A stretch of DNA of 64,000 bases from Niallia taxi (GCF_004005475.1 NZ_RZTZ01000001.1:124001-188000); one strand, 5' to 3'; counted from the stretch's first letter, positions 9,908-18,684 are shown. Notes: generated from the letters alone by a model not told the origin. A program made the numbers and translations.

Positions 9908-9943
9908 TTATGTTGAGTGCTTCTTCATCATTGTTTTCATCAT
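9908..9943 (-). CDS. Possible 11-residue leader peptide upstream of the DUF3934-type gene
   Basis: The frame reads MMKTMMKKHST and then stops, 12 bases before the next ATG. An AGGAGAG box lies two bases before the first ATG and five before the second. Its stop codon abuts the ribosome binding site of the downstream small gene, so translation of the leader could open or couple that site. It may be chance; nothing else supports it. Confidence 0.3.
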   Translation of the reverse strand: MMKTMMKKHST

Positions 9944-9968
9944 GTCTCTCCTACATACAGACATGCAT

Positions 9969-10020
9969 AAAAAATGCACCTCCAATTGTTTAGCGTCTTC
10001 GGTAAACAATTGGGGTGCAC
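9969..10020 (-). terminator. Long-stem terminator of rnjB
   Basis: A 17-bp stem with one bulged base pairs TGCACC and CCAATTGTTTA (9975-9992) with TAAACAATTGGGGTGCA (10003-10019) around a 10-nt loop. Six T follow on the minus strand. It lies 25 bases after the rnjB stop. Confidence 0.9.
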
Positions 10021-10043
10021 ATTAAAAGAATGCGCTAAATTAC

Positions 10044-11732
10044 TTACTTCGTATCCTTATTTCTTGGCGTTTTCACTTCCATAATAATTGGAAGTATCAT
10101 CGGTCTGCGTTTTGTTTTTTCATACAAGAACTGATTCAGTGTATCTCTTATGTCTTGTTTGATGCCCGTCCAGTCAAAGCTGTCTTTGCTGATGCTTTTT
10201 TCGACGATATCTTTAACACGGTTTGCAGCCTCTTCCAAAAGCTGCTCGGATTCCCTTACATACACAAATCCTCTTGTAATAATCTCAGGTCCTGCAGAAA
10301 TCTTGCGCTCCTGTTTGTTTAATGTAACAACAACCGTCAAAATTCCGTCCTGAGACAAGAGCTTACGATCTCTTAAAACGATATTGCCGACATCACCAAT
10401 ACCGCTGCCATCAATTAAAACATTGCCAGCAGGAACCTTTCCGCTTGTACGAAGCTTGCCGTCTTTAATTTCCATCATTTCTCCCTGTTCAGGAATATGG
10501 ATATTTTGCGGCAGAACTCCACATTTCTCAGCAAGCTGCGCATGTGGTTTTAATACACGATACTCTCCGTGAATTGGAATGAAGAACTTTGGCTTCAAAA
10601 TATTAATCATAAACTTAAGCTCTTCCTGACTTCCGTGGTTAGAGCTGTTGAATGTCTTGTTACCAGTAAGAACACTTGCACCTAAACGGTAAAGCATATC
10701 GATTGTTTTGCCAACAAACACTTCACCACCAAGCAAGGAGGATGCTGCAAACAAAATAGTATCTCCATCACCGATGTTTACTTGTTTATGGTTTTTCCTT
10801 GCCATTCTATGCAATGCTTCAACTGGCTCACCCTTGTTGCCTGTTGTTAAGATGATTGTTTCGTTTTTCTCACGACCTTGAATCTCTTGGAACGAGACAA
10901 GGATATCTTCTTGAATATCAATATAGCCATGCTTTAGCGCAATATTTAATATAACTTGAAGATTTTTACCCATTACAGCAATCTTACGGTTTGCTTTTGC
11001 GGCTGCATCAAAAATATGCTGAATTCTGTTTAGATCTGTTGCAAAAACAGTTGCGATGATTCTGCCTTTCGTACGAAGGAAGGCATTTGTCAATTCCTCT
11101 GTTACAACTGAATCTGAAGTAGAGTAGCCAGGCTTGTCCGCATCTGTACTGTCAGATAACAAACATAGAACGCCTCTTTCACCTAGTTTTGCCATCTCAG
11201 CATAACCTGGTTTATACAGGTCACCAGCAGTTTGATCAAATTTAAAGTCCCCAGTGTGTACTATTGCCCCTTCAGATGTATGAATGACAATAGCAATGCT
11301 ATCAGGTATACTGTGGTTCACCTTGAAGAACGACACAGAAGCAGAACCGAATTTCAATACTGATTTGGAAGTAATAATTTCAAAACGAACTTGTCCTTTA
11401 AAGTCTTGCTCCTTCATTTTCTCTTTCGCCAATTCAGCCGTAAGCCTTGTAGTGTAAACAGGTACGTTCAGCTCTCTAAGAAAGAAGGATAGTCCCCCAA
11501 TATGATCTTCATGTCCGTGCGTTAAGAAGATTCCCTTCACTCGTTCTTCGTTTTGTTTTAAGTAAGTGATATCTGGAACGACAATATCGATTCCGAGCAT
11601 CTCATTTTGCGGATACATTAAGCCAGCATCAATTACAAATATGTCTTCATCGACTTCGACTGCAAACATATTTTTACCGTTCTCCCCTACTCCTCCGAGG
11701 GCAACCAGCTTTATCTTTTCATTTTTCTTCAC
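10044..11732 (-). CDS. rnjB: Ribonuclease J2
   Basis: This 562-residue metallo-beta-lactamase/beta-CASP ribonuclease carries the metal motif HGHEDHIGG (residues 72-80), further motifs around TGDFKFDQT and a SNHGSQEE segment, and a C-terminal domain ending in a basic MEVKTPRNK tail. In bacilli RNase J2 partners with RNase J1 for 5'-3' RNA decay and rRNA processing; position near dapA identifies this as the J2 (ymfA/rnjB) copy. The start codon is GTG, set by AGGAGGA seven bases upstream. It has its own promoter (11783-11812) and terminator. A permease gene separates it from dapA, unlike the B. subtilis order. Confidence 0.93.
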   Translation of the reverse strand: MKKNEKIKLVALGGVGENGKNMFAVEVDEDIFVIDAGLMYPQNEMLGIDIVVPDITYLKQNEERVKGIFLTHGHEDHIGGLSFFLRELNVPVYTTRLTAELAKEKMKEQDFKGQVRFEIITSKSVLKFGSASVSFFKVNHSIPDSIAIVIHTSEGAIVHTGDFKFDQTAGDLYKPGYAEMAKLGERGVLCLLSDSTDADKPGYSTSDSVVTEELTNAFLRTKGRIIATVFATDLNRIQHIFDAAAKANRKIAVMGKNLQVILNIALKHGYIDIQEDILVSFQEIQGREKNETIILTTGNKGEPVEALHRMARKNHKQVNIGDGDTILFAASSLLGGEVFVGKTIDMLYRLGASVLTGNKTFNSSNHGSQEELKFMINILKPKFFIPIHGEYRVLKPHAQLAEKCGVLPQNIHIPEQGEMMEIKDGKLRTSGKVPAGNVLIDGSGIGDVGNIVLRDRKLLSQDGILTVVVTLNKQERKISAGPEIITRGFVYVRESEQLLEEAANRVKDIVEKSISKDSFDWTGIKQDIRDTLNQFLYEKTKRRPMILPIIMEVKTPRNKDTK

Positions 11733-11782
11733 TTTTTGTTTCCTCCTATGTTGAGTTAGCCGACCATTGATCAGTTAACAAT

Positions 11783-11812
11783 ATTATACTTTATCTATTT
11801 AAATGTTTACAA
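11783..11812 (-). promoter_or_regulatory. Sigma-A promoter of rnjB
   Basis: A -35 box TTGTAA (11807-11812) and a consensus -10 box TATAAT (11783-11788) are separated by 18 bp, about 50 bases upstream of the rnjB start. Confidence 0.65.
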
Positions 11813-11914
11813 CCAATTTCAAAGAAAACGCGTACAGCATGGAGGAAGAAAGCAAGAGCAACCAGTTACTGACTTTTCCAGTAGTGTTGATGAAAAGCCA
11901 ATCAACAGGTTACA

Positions 11915-13252
11915 TCATTTTACTTTTTTGAATTTAAAAATAGACATAATGATCAAAAATGCCAGTACAACCAAACAAGCAATAATACTGATTCTGTTAT
12001 CCTCATTCATGATAAAGCTGATACTTATTAGTGCAAGTGCTGCTGCTGCAAGCCCTGTAATATATGGATAACCCCATAAACGAAAACTTGGCATTGTTGT
12101 ATAGCTCTTACGCAGTTTAATTTGAGCTAGGCATATACTTATCCAAACAATTGAAACGACAAAGCCTGGGAATGCCATCAGCAGTGTAAATACTTCATTT
12201 TGTGCAACAAGAGCAATCATTGATCCAAGCAATAATACGACACCTGTTAAAACAAGGCTATATGTCGGAACACCGCTTTTTGAAAGCTTACTGAACGCTT
12301 TTGGCGCCTCTCCCTCTTCTGCAAGAGAGTGAAGCATTCTTGTACATCCATAAATGCCAGAGTTAGCTGCAGACAATACAGCAATAATCAAGATAAAGTT
12401 CATGATATGTGCAGCACCTTGCAGACCTGATATGGACAGTACTTGTACAAACGGACTTGATGATTCCGTTAATTCATTCCATGGAATTAATCCACAGATA
12501 ATTAAGATTGGCAATGTATAAAAAAGGACGATTCTGAAAATAAAGCTTTTAATAACCTTTGGCAGTATTTTCTCCGCGTCTTGGGCTTCCGTTACCGTAA
12601 CACCGATAAGCTCAGAGCCTCCATATGAAAACATTACAACTAAAAGAGCAGCAAAAATGGATGTAAAGCCATTCGGGAAGAATCCGCCATGCTCTGTGAA
12701 ATTCCGGAAATAATTAGAGCCGTCAGAAGGTATAATACCAAATAAAATCCCTGCACCTAAAATAATAAATACAATAATCATAGCAATTTTTATGCCTGCA
12801 AACCAAAACTCAAACTCTCCGTAGTGCTTAACATTCATTAAGTTTATACTCAAAATGAAGATAGTACAGATAATACTTAATAACCATAATGGCACATCTG
12901 GAAACCAATATTGCAAAAAGCTTCCGGCAACAACTACCTCAATAATACACACCGCCAGCCAAAGAACACAATAAAGCCAGCCAATAATAAAGGACATTCT
13001 GCTTCCAAACGCCTTTAAAATAAATCCCTTCATGTTTGTGTTTGGATAAACGATCGCCATTTCAGCAATGGCGCCCATCACAACCAATAACAATAAACCT
13101 GCAAAAATATAGGCAACAACTACTCCAGGTCCAGCAACGCCTACCGTTTCACCGCTCCCTTTAAAAATGCCTGTCCCAATAGCTCCACCCATCGCCATTA
13201 AGCTGATATGTCTCGGCTTCAGTTTTTTCTGCAGCGTATTTTTTGTTTCCAT
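11915..13252 (-). CDS. Amino-acid permease, APC superfamily (AAT family)
   Basis: This 445-residue transporter has about twelve membrane segments. The first carries the APC substrate-binding signature MGGAIGTGIFKGSG (about residues 20-33), and SYGGSELIGVTVTEAQD (about 225-241) is the AAT-family loop. It resembles the RocE/AapA/YbxG group of proton-coupled amino-acid permeases; the substrate cannot be read from sequence. Its position between dapA and rnjB is not the B. subtilis arrangement, so it is a lineage-specific insertion. Codon use looks like that of its neighbours. It has an AGGAGGA-type ribosome binding site and follows the dapA terminator, so it is probably transcribed separately. 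Confidence 0.88.
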   Translation of the reverse strand: METKNTLQKKLKPRHISLMAMGGAIGTGIFKGSGETVGVAGPGVVVAYIFAGLLLLVVMGAIAEMAIVYPNTNMKGFILKAFGSRMSFIIGWLYCVLWLAVCIIEVVVAGSFLQYWFPDVPLWLLSIICTIFILSINLMNVKHYGEFEFWFAGIKIAMIIVFIILGAGILFGIIPSDGSNYFRNFTEHGGFFPNGFTSIFAALLVVMFSYGGSELIGVTVTEAQDAEKILPKVIKSFIFRIVLFYTLPILIICGLIPWNELTESSSPFVQVLSISGLQGAAHIMNFILIIAVLSAANSGIYGCTRMLHSLAEEGEAPKAFSKLSKSGVPTYSLVLTGVVLLLGSMIALVAQNEVFTLLMAFPGFVVSIVWISICLAQIKLRKSYTTMPSFRLWGYPYITGLAAAALALISISFIMNEDNRISIIACLVVLAFLIIMSIFKFKKVK

Positions 13253-13328
13253 TTTGCTCCTCCTTCATTTAATAAACCCTCCAATTAGCATCAATCAAAC
13301 AAGCTTTAGTATATATCCATTTGCTGTT

Positions 13329-13406
13329 CAGAAATAAAAATAACCAAATTTCCCGAAAAACCCTGTTCCACTGCCGATGCAGTAGGGATTAACGGGAAAT
13401 CTGGTT
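13329..13406 (-). terminator. Long rod-like terminator after dapA
   Basis: AACCAGATTTCCCG pairs with CGGGAAATTTGGTT (14 bp with one G-U pair) around an inner arm of AATCCCT with AGGGTT and ACTGC with GCAGT. A TTATTTTTATTT tail follows on the minus strand. It lies about 90 bases after dapA and 75 before the permease start. I checked for a lysine riboswitch and did not see its conserved elements. Confidence 0.75.
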
Positions 13407-13493
13407 TTATTTCTATAAACCTAAATTAAACTGATTCGTCTATATGGATAGACTAGCTATGTAATACTGATCTACCCATCAAAATAAGCTTTA

Positions 13494-14357
13494 TTAGAAA
13501 AAGCTTGCCAGTTTTGTTCTTTCCTCTTCTGTCAGTGGTACAAGAGGCAATCGGACTGAACCGACATCAATGCCTTTTAATTGAAGAGCTGTTTTAACTG
13601 GTACAGGGTTAGGTGCAGCAAATAGTGCTGTCATAACTGGCAGCAATTCTTGATGCATCTGTGCTGCTTTTGCGATATCTCCCTCAAGGAATGCAGCTAC
13701 CATTGCCTGCATCTCAGGACCAATTACATGTGAGGCAACGGAAATAACACCTGTTCCGCCGACAGACAGCAATGGCAATGTTAAACTATCATCTCCACTA
13801 TATACATAGAAATCACTTGGCGTACCTGCAATAATTTTTGTGATATTATTTAGGTTGCCACTTGCTTCCTTAACTGCCACAATATTTTCAACAGCTGATA
13901 ATCGAATAATTGTTTCGGGTTCGATATTAACAGCAGAACGACCTGGAATATTATAAATCATAACAGGAAGGGATGTAGCATCTGCAACTGCCTTCACATG
14001 CTGATACAGCCCTTCTTGGTTAGGCTTGTTATAATATGGGCCTACAACCATTACAGCATCAACGCCTGCCCGTTCTGCTTCTTTTGTCATCTCGATGGAG
14101 TCATAAGTGTTATTACCACCAGTCCCTGCGATGATTGGAACTCTCTTTTCCACTACCTTTACCACATGCTTAAATAATGCAATCTTTTCTTGTTTTGATA
14201 ATGTTGGAGATTCGCCAGTTGTTCCTGCAACAACTAAGGAATCTGTTCCATTTGCAATCAAATGATTAACAATCTGTGTTGTTTTCGGAAAATCAATATG
14301 TCCCTTTGCATCAAATGGTGTAATCATGGCCGTTGACACTCTACCAAATAAACCCAT
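13494..14357 (-). CDS. dapA: 4-hydroxy-tetrahydrodipicolinate synthase
   Basis: This 287-residue TIM-barrel enzyme condenses pyruvate with aspartate semialdehyde, the first committed step to diaminopimelate, lysine and dipicolinate. The Schiff-base lysine is K163 in VAVKEASGN; Y135 lies in PVMIYNIPGR; the substrate-binding GTTGESPTLS is at 45-54. It is the standard length for Bacillus DapA. It lies 37 bp downstream of dapG, with asd and the dipicolinate synthase genes just upstream, so the cluster supplies both cell-wall and spore-core precursors. The start has a TAGGAGTGG box. Confidence 0.97.
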   Translation of the reverse strand: MGLFGRVSTAMITPFDAKGHIDFPKTTQIVNHLIANGTDSLVVAGTTGESPTLSKQEKIALFKHVVKVVEKRVPIIAGTGGNNTYDSIEMTKEAERAGVDAVMVVGPYYNKPNQEGLYQHVKAVADATSLPVMIYNIPGRSAVNIEPETIIRLSAVENIVAVKEASGNLNNITKIIAGTPSDFYVYSGDDSLTLPLLSVGGTGVISVASHVIGPEMQAMVAAFLEGDIAKAAQMHQELLPVMTALFAAPNPVPVKTALQLKGIDVGSVRLPLVPLTEEERTKLASFF

Positions 14358-14394
14358 CGTTCCACTCCTATTCTCATTTTCAATCTTGTTGTGT

Positions 14395-15621
14395 TTAATG
14401 CTGTTCCTTATCTAATTCAAATGAATCATGCAATACGTTTACAGCGCGGATTAAATCCTCCTGTTTAACGAGGACCCAAATAGTCGTATGGCTATCCGCA
14501 GATTGTAAAATGCGAATTCCTTTATTAGAAAGTGCTGTGACAATTTTTGAAGTAACGCCTGGCACGCCTGCCATGCCGGCACCAACCACTGAAACCTTCG
14601 CACATTCTTTCTCTACTATTGGCTCATAGCCCATTTCCTGTAATACAGCTGTTGCTTTTTTTGCCATTTCATCTGTTACTGTGTATATCACACTGTTCAG
14701 TGAAATATTAATGAAGTCAACACTGATTTCTTCATTGGCCATAGCCTTAAATACTTGAGATTGCAGATCATACTGGTCTTTTTTTGCAAGAACCTTAATC
14801 TGCGTTACGTTTGCGACATGAGCAATTCCTGTCACAGGTCTTTCTTTAATATCACTGCCTTTATTCTCATGGCTGCTTGATGTTACAAGTGTTCCTGTTC
14901 CTTTTGAATGTGTGGAACGGATGCGAATTGGAATTTCCGCCTGCATAGCAATCTCCACCGCTCTTGGGTGAATAACCTTTGCACCTTGATATGCCATATT
15001 GCAAACCTCCGTATACGTCACAACGGAAAGTGGTCTTGCATTTTCAGCAATTCGCGGATCTGCCGTCATAATACCTTCCACATCTGTGAAGATATCGATT
15101 ACTTCTGCATTTAACGCGGCACCTAATGCAGCAGCGGACGTATCACTTCCGCCTCTGCCCAATGTTGTTGTATCACCGTTTTGAGCAGCCCCCTGGAAGC
15201 CGGCAACAACTACGACATCATAAGTTTCAAGCTCTTGATGAACGCGTGTGCAATCCATTTCTAGTATCCTTGCATTAGTGAAATCATCATTTGTAACAAA
15301 TCCGGCTTGAGCGCCTGTAAGTGCTGTTGCTTTTATGTTGTTTTCCAGTAACAGCTGTGTAAACACGACACTGGAAATGATTTCTCCACAAGACAATAGC
15401 AAGTCATTTTCACGTTTGCTTAACTGACTCTCAGAACCACCGATAAGAGATAAAAGAGTATCTGTTGCATACGGTTCCCCTTTTCTTCCCATTGCGGAAA
15501 CGACTACTACTACTTTTTGGCCATTTGCTAAGGCATCTTGTATATGCTCTTTAGCTTGATTACGGCTTTGTTCATCCCTTACAGATGTTCCACCGAATTT
15601 TTGTACTACTATTTTTGTCAT
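14395..15621 (-). CDS. dapG: Aspartokinase I, diaminopimelate-sensitive type
   Basis: This 408-residue aspartate kinase has the N-terminal kinase motif KFGGTSVR (8-15), the GRGGSDTSA substrate-binding loop and two C-terminal ACT domains (about 265-400) that mediate allosteric control. It phosphorylates aspartate at the head of the lysine/diaminopimelate/threonine/methionine pathway. In B. subtilis DapG is inhibited by diaminopimelate and serves wall and spore synthesis. The open frame extends upstream to 15720, but ATG 15621 is chosen because MTKIVVQKFGG is the conserved N-terminus and an AGAGGTG box lies 8 bases before it. dapA follows by 37 bp. Confidence 0.95.
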   Translation of the reverse strand: MTKIVVQKFGGTSVRDEQSRNQAKEHIQDALANGQKVVVVVSAMGRKGEPYATDTLLSLIGGSESQLSKRENDLLLSCGEIISSVVFTQLLLENNIKATALTGAQAGFVTNDDFTNARILEMDCTRVHQELETYDVVVVAGFQGAAQNGDTTTLGRGGSDTSAAALGAALNAEVIDIFTDVEGIMTADPRIAENARPLSVVTYTEVCNMAYQGAKVIHPRAVEIAMQAEIPIRIRSTHSKGTGTLVTSSSHENKGSDIKERPVTGIAHVANVTQIKVLAKKDQYDLQSQVFKAMANEEISVDFINISLNSVIYTVTDEMAKKATAVLQEMGYEPIVEKECAKVSVVGAGMAGVPGVTSKIVTALSNKGIRILQSADSHTTIWVLVKQEDLIRAVNVLHDSFELDKEQH

Positions 15622-15652
15622 TGCTATACACCTCTGTACACCTAAAAAAGTG

Positions 15653-15731
15653 TTTTCTATTAAAAAGGGGCACATCCGAGCATCCGCATCTTCGTATAAC
15701 AGAAAGCTGCAGTTTCTCAAGACATCCCCTT
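15653..15731 (-). promoter_or_regulatory. Terminator-like hairpin in the dapG leader
   Basis: On the minus strand AAGGGG (15726-15731) pairs with CCCCTT (15665-15670), immediately followed by TTTTAAT, with a 55-nt interior that contains AGAAA/TTTCT and several GGATG repeats. It ends about 40 bases before the dapG start. It could be a plain terminator after asd or an attenuator of dapG; the interior has no match to the lysine riboswitch core that I can see. Confidence 0.4.
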
Positions 15732-15735
15732 ATTG

Positions 15736-15815
15736 CTATTATATGAAAACAGGTGGCCGTATTTTTGCTCTCATCTGCGGTTTTTCGACCGCCTGTTTTA
15801 GCGAATATAATAAAG
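15736..15815 (-). terminator. Large imperfect inverted repeat after asd
   Basis: The minus strand has ATTATAT and AAAACAGG-c-GG-t-CG pairing with CG-g-CC-a-CCTGTTTT and ATATAAT, making a stem of about 20 bp with short internal loops. It starts about 30 bases after the asd stop. It lacks a T-run, so whether it terminates, stabilises the 3' end, or is part of a leader structure is open. Confidence 0.45.
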
Positions 15816-15845
15816 AGATGTGCTGCATTAGATGTGTTAGTCTGT

Positions 15846-16895
15846 TTATTTCACTAGTCCTAGCTTAACAAGACTTTCAGCAATTTGAACTGAATTCCAA
15901 GCAGCACCTTTTAGCAGGTTATCTGAGACAACCCACATATGAAAACCGTTTTCTGCATCTAGGTCTTTGCGAATTCGTCCAACAAATACATCATTTTGTC
16001 CGACACAATCAGCCGGCATTGGATATACTTGGTTTTGGATGTCGTCCTGTAGGATAACACCAGGAGCCGCTTTAAGCAAGCTTTGAACATCACTTGCTGT
16101 TACGTCTGCTGCATCCACTTCAAAGTAAACAGACTCAGAATGACCTGTAGCAACAGGAATTCTTACACATGTTGCAGCAACCTTCAGGTTCTCGTCATGC
16201 ATAATTTTTTTCGTTTCGTTGATCATTTTCATTTCTTCATACGTAAATCCATTTTCCGTAAATACATCAATTTGCGGAATGGCATTAAAAGCGATTTGGT
16301 AATGCTTTTTATCGCTTTTAACTGGAAGGATTGCCGGTTCAAAGCTTTCTTCATTAATAATGGCTTTTGTTTGGCTGTGAAGCTCCTCAACAGCAGCAGC
16401 TCCTGAACCAGATACAGCTTGGTATGTGGATACAAGTACTTTTGACAAACCGTATTTTTCTCTCAACGGCTGTAATGCAACAACCATTTGGATAGTCGAA
16501 CAGTTTGGGTTTGCGATAATTCCATTATGCTTGTGCAGATCCTCTTCATTTACTTCCGGAACGACTAAAGGTACATTCTCATCCATGCGGAATGCACTTG
16601 TGTTGTCAACAACGATTGCCCCGTGGGAAACAGCATGTGGAGCTAGCTCCTTCGATACACCACCGCCTGCTGAGAACAATGCAATGTCAATTCCTTTGAA
16701 GCTCTCAGGTGTTGCCTCTTCTACAGTAATTTCAGTATCTTTATAAGTAACCTTTGTCCCTGCAGAACGCTTTGAAGACAAAAGAGTTAATTTTGAAATA
16801 GGAAAATCTCTGCTTTCCAATGTTTTAATCATTTGTTGTCCTACTGCTCCAGTTGCTCCAACTACTGCTACATTAAATCCTGTTTTCTGCTCCAT
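15846..16895 (-). CDS. asd: Aspartate-semialdehyde dehydrogenase
   Basis: This 349-residue enzyme reduces aspartyl phosphate to aspartate semialdehyde with NADPH. The dinucleotide loop is GATGAVG (13-19) and the catalytic cysteine is C132 in NPNCSTIQ; a conserved histidine region follows near [14 protein letters not shown] (about 240-253). Length and motifs are standard for Firmicute Asd. It lies between dpaB and dapG, so three successive steps towards dihydrodipicolinate are clustered. Its gap to dpaB (176 bp) contains a TATAAT box (16931-16936), which suggests a vegetative promoter independent of the sporulation genes upstream. The start has an AGAAGGGG box. Confidence 0.96.
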   Translation of the reverse strand: MEQKTGFNVAVVGATGAVGQQMIKTLESRDFPISKLTLLSSKRSAGTKVTYKDTEITVEEATPESFKGIDIALFSAGGGVSKELAPHAVSHGAIVVDNTSAFRMDENVPLVVPEVNEEDLHKHNGIIANPNCSTIQMVVALQPLREKYGLSKVLVSTYQAVSGSGAAAVEELHSQTKAIINEESFEPAILPVKSDKKHYQIAFNAIPQIDVFTENGFTYEEMKMINETKKIMHDENLKVAATCVRIPVATGHSESVYFEVDAADVTASDVQSLLKAAPGVILQDDIQNQVYPMPADCVGQNDVFVGRIRKDLDAENGFHMWVVSDNLLKGAAWNSVQIAESLVKLGLVK

Positions 16896-16930
16896 AAAGG
16901 GTCCCCTTCTTTCAGGTGTTTTCTCTGTAT

Positions 16931-16966
16931 ATTATACAATAATGACGGCGACAAGCTCGCCGCCAA
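16931..16966 (-). promoter_or_regulatory. asd promoter -10 box and overlapping GC-rich hairpin
   Basis: A perfect TATAAT (16931-16936 on the minus strand) lies 35 bases before asd. Just upstream, GGCGGCGA and TCGCCGTC form an 8-bp stem with one G-U pair (16943-16965). I could not find a good -35 box at the right spacing, so either the promoter is activator-dependent or the hairpin is the dpaAB terminator with a chance TATAAT. Confidence 0.4.
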
Positions 16967-17071
16967 ATGAATATTCTCTATTTTAACATATTCGCGCTAT
17001 ATGAACAGAACCTTTTTTCTTGAAATGTGGCAAAAAGTTAAAAATCATGCATAATTATGCTATTATTTCTA

Positions 17072-17665
17072 CTAATCTAAAAATTTCTCGATAATGACAG
17101 GCTGAATTTGTTTCCCTTCTATTGCCGCATCAATCGTTTCAGCAAGACTACTCATTCTTGCAACCATGGAATTTGGTTTTTTGACCGGATCGTCCTGACC
17201 GAAAGGAATGAAATATATATGTTTGGTTGCCATCAGACGCATTAAGTTAACTCCGTTTAGCCCTAAAGCATCATTTGTTGATATTCCTAAAACAACTGGC
17301 TTTTGATTTCTTAATGTTGCTTTTGCTGCCATAAGTACTGCATTGTCTGTCATGGCATTAGCGAATTTGCTCATGCTGTTTCCGGTAAGCGGGGCAATTA
17401 CCATGCAATCAAGCGGAATTTTCGGACCAAGAGGCTCCGCTTTGACAATGCTGTCAATAATCTCATTACCTGTTACTTCTTCCAGTTTGCCAATCCATTC
17501 CAATCCTTTGCCAAATCTTGTATCTGTATTTTGCACATTCCCTGTAACAACTGGAACTACTTCAGCCCCAAGACTAACAAGCTTTTCTACTTGCGGCATT
17601 ACTTCTGCATATGTGCAGTGGGAGGCAGAAATTCCGAACCCAATACGTTTTCCTTGTAAGCTCAT
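17072..17665 (-). CDS. spoVFB: Dipicolinate synthase subunit B (SpoVFB)
   Basis: This 197-residue protein has the flavoprotein (UbiX/Dfp-like) fold typical of DpaB, with GFGISASHCTYAEV (8-21) near the nucleotide site and MVIAPLTGNSMSKFANAMTD (about 87-106). With DpaA it converts dihydrodipicolinate to dipicolinic acid, the calcium chelator packed into the spore core by import from the mother cell. Its ATG directly follows the dpaA stop codon (TAA-ATG), with AGGAG upstream inside dpaA, so the two subunits are translationally coupled. Expression should follow the sigma-K promoter before dpaA. Confidence 0.95.
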   Translation of the reverse strand: MSLQGKRIGFGISASHCTYAEVMPQVEKLVSLGAEVVPVVTGNVQNTDTRFGKGLEWIGKLEEVTGNEIIDSIVKAEPLGPKIPLDCMVIAPLTGNSMSKFANAMTDNAVLMAAKATLRNQKPVVLGISTNDALGLNGVNLMRLMATKHIYFIPFGQDDPVKKPNSMVARMSSLAETIDAAIEGKQIQPVIIEKFLD

Positions 17666-18565
17666 TTATGATTGCTCCTTTCGACTTTGCCATTCTTCTT
17701 GCAGCAGCTGTGATAGTACCTCTGCTAAAATATTCCCAGCAGTCTTAGGCGCGACAATTCCAGGTAAACTTGGTGCAAGCAACGCCTTTACCCCTCTTTT
17801 TTCTGCATATTGGAAATCCGTTCCTCCTGGTTTTGAGGCAAGATCAATGATCAAGGTATGCAGCGGCATTTTTTCAATGACAGGGGATGTGACAACAAGA
17901 TGGGGAATTGTATTAATGCAAATATCTATATCACAAACTGCACTCTCTAGTTCATTTAACGGAATAGGTGTAAGACCCATTTCCAATATTCTGGCCAGGT
18001 GCTCACTTTCACTCGCTGCAACCTTCACCTTTCCTCCTAGTGCATGAAACGTTCTTGCTACACTCATTCCAACACGCCCTAAACCAAGAACAAGTATATT
18101 GGAGCCATGAATGGTCGTATCAGTATGCTGAATGGCCATCATTATCGTTCCTTCAACTGTTGGAATACTGTTGAGTATTGCTACATCATCTCTGTTGAAC
18201 AACTGAACTAACACAGTATTTGTTCTTTTGATGATACCATTTAAATAGTCATTGGTGATTCCCGAGTAAATAGTGCAATGGGACGGTGTCTTTTCTAGCA
18301 TTTCTTCTGTTAAAAAAACCTTTTCATTCGAAAAGATAGTATCCACCTGTCCGTTTAGATCGGTTCCTTTAACAGGCAGAATGATTGCATCAATCATTGA
18401 AAAATCTACATTATCGATTTTTTCTTTTGTAGCTCCAGCAAAAGCATGATCCAGCTGTTCAAAGCCTACTAAAGAAAGCTGTGCATGCTGCTCTGTCAGT
18501 TTGCGGACAATTTCGAGCTGCCTTGCATCGCCGCCGATAATGGCGATTTTCATCCCTGTCAGCAT
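17666..18565 (-). CDS. spoVFA: Dipicolinate synthase subunit A (SpoVFA)
   Basis: This 299-residue Rossmann-type dehydrogenase subunit has the conserved N-terminus MLTGMKIAIIGGDARQLE and a central NAD(P)-binding LVLGLGRVGMSVA (about 154-166). It pairs with DpaB to make dipicolinic acid in the mother cell late in sporulation. The open frame reaches 18607, but the start is set at 18565, where the AAGGTGA box is 8 bases upstream and the protein aligns with the B. subtilis N-terminus. A sigma-K-like promoter lies at 18620-18647. Confidence 0.95.
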   Translation of the reverse strand: MLTGMKIAIIGGDARQLEIVRKLTEQHAQLSLVGFEQLDHAFAGATKEKIDNVDFSMIDAIILPVKGTDLNGQVDTIFSNEKVFLTEEMLEKTPSHCTIYSGITNDYLNGIIKRTNTVLVQLFNRDDVAILNSIPTVEGTIMMAIQHTDTTIHGSNILVLGLGRVGMSVARTFHALGGKVKVAASESEHLARILEMGLTPIPLNELESAVCDIDICINTIPHLVVTSPVIEKMPLHTLIIDLASKPGGTDFQYAEKRGVKALLAPSLPGIVAPKTAGNILAEVLSQLLQEEWQSRKEQS

Positions 18566-18619
18566 GTATATTTCACCTTCTTTTTTAAAGATCCTAACAC
18601 TTATCAATCACTACTCCAA

Positions 18620-18647
18620 CATACTATGTCATGACCTTGTTTTAGGT
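18620..18647 (-). promoter_or_regulatory. Sigma-K-like promoter of the dipicolinate synthase operon
   Basis: A -10-like CATAGTATG (18620-18628) matches the sigma-K form CATANNNTA at all but the last base. An AC dinucleotide lies 17 bases upstream (18646-18647) as the -35. It is about 60 bases before dpaA. Mother-cell sigma-K control of this operon is established in B. subtilis. Confidence 0.6.
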
Positions 18648-18684
18648 GATTTGCTTTATTTATTTTCCTGTAAAAACGTTAAAT

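Noticed and set aside
13253-13493. Lysine riboswitch before the permease
   Set aside because: Only a rod-like terminator hairpin is present; the conserved multi-helix lysine-binding core is not.
17050-17071. Terminator after dpaB from the palindrome GCATAATTATGC
   Set aside because: The stem is short and AT-rich and the following T-run is broken, so it is too weak to call.
17343-18047. 234-codon plus-strand open frame opposite dpaA/dpaB
   Set aside because: Antisense shadow of two well-identified genes; no ribosome binding site or recognisable domain.
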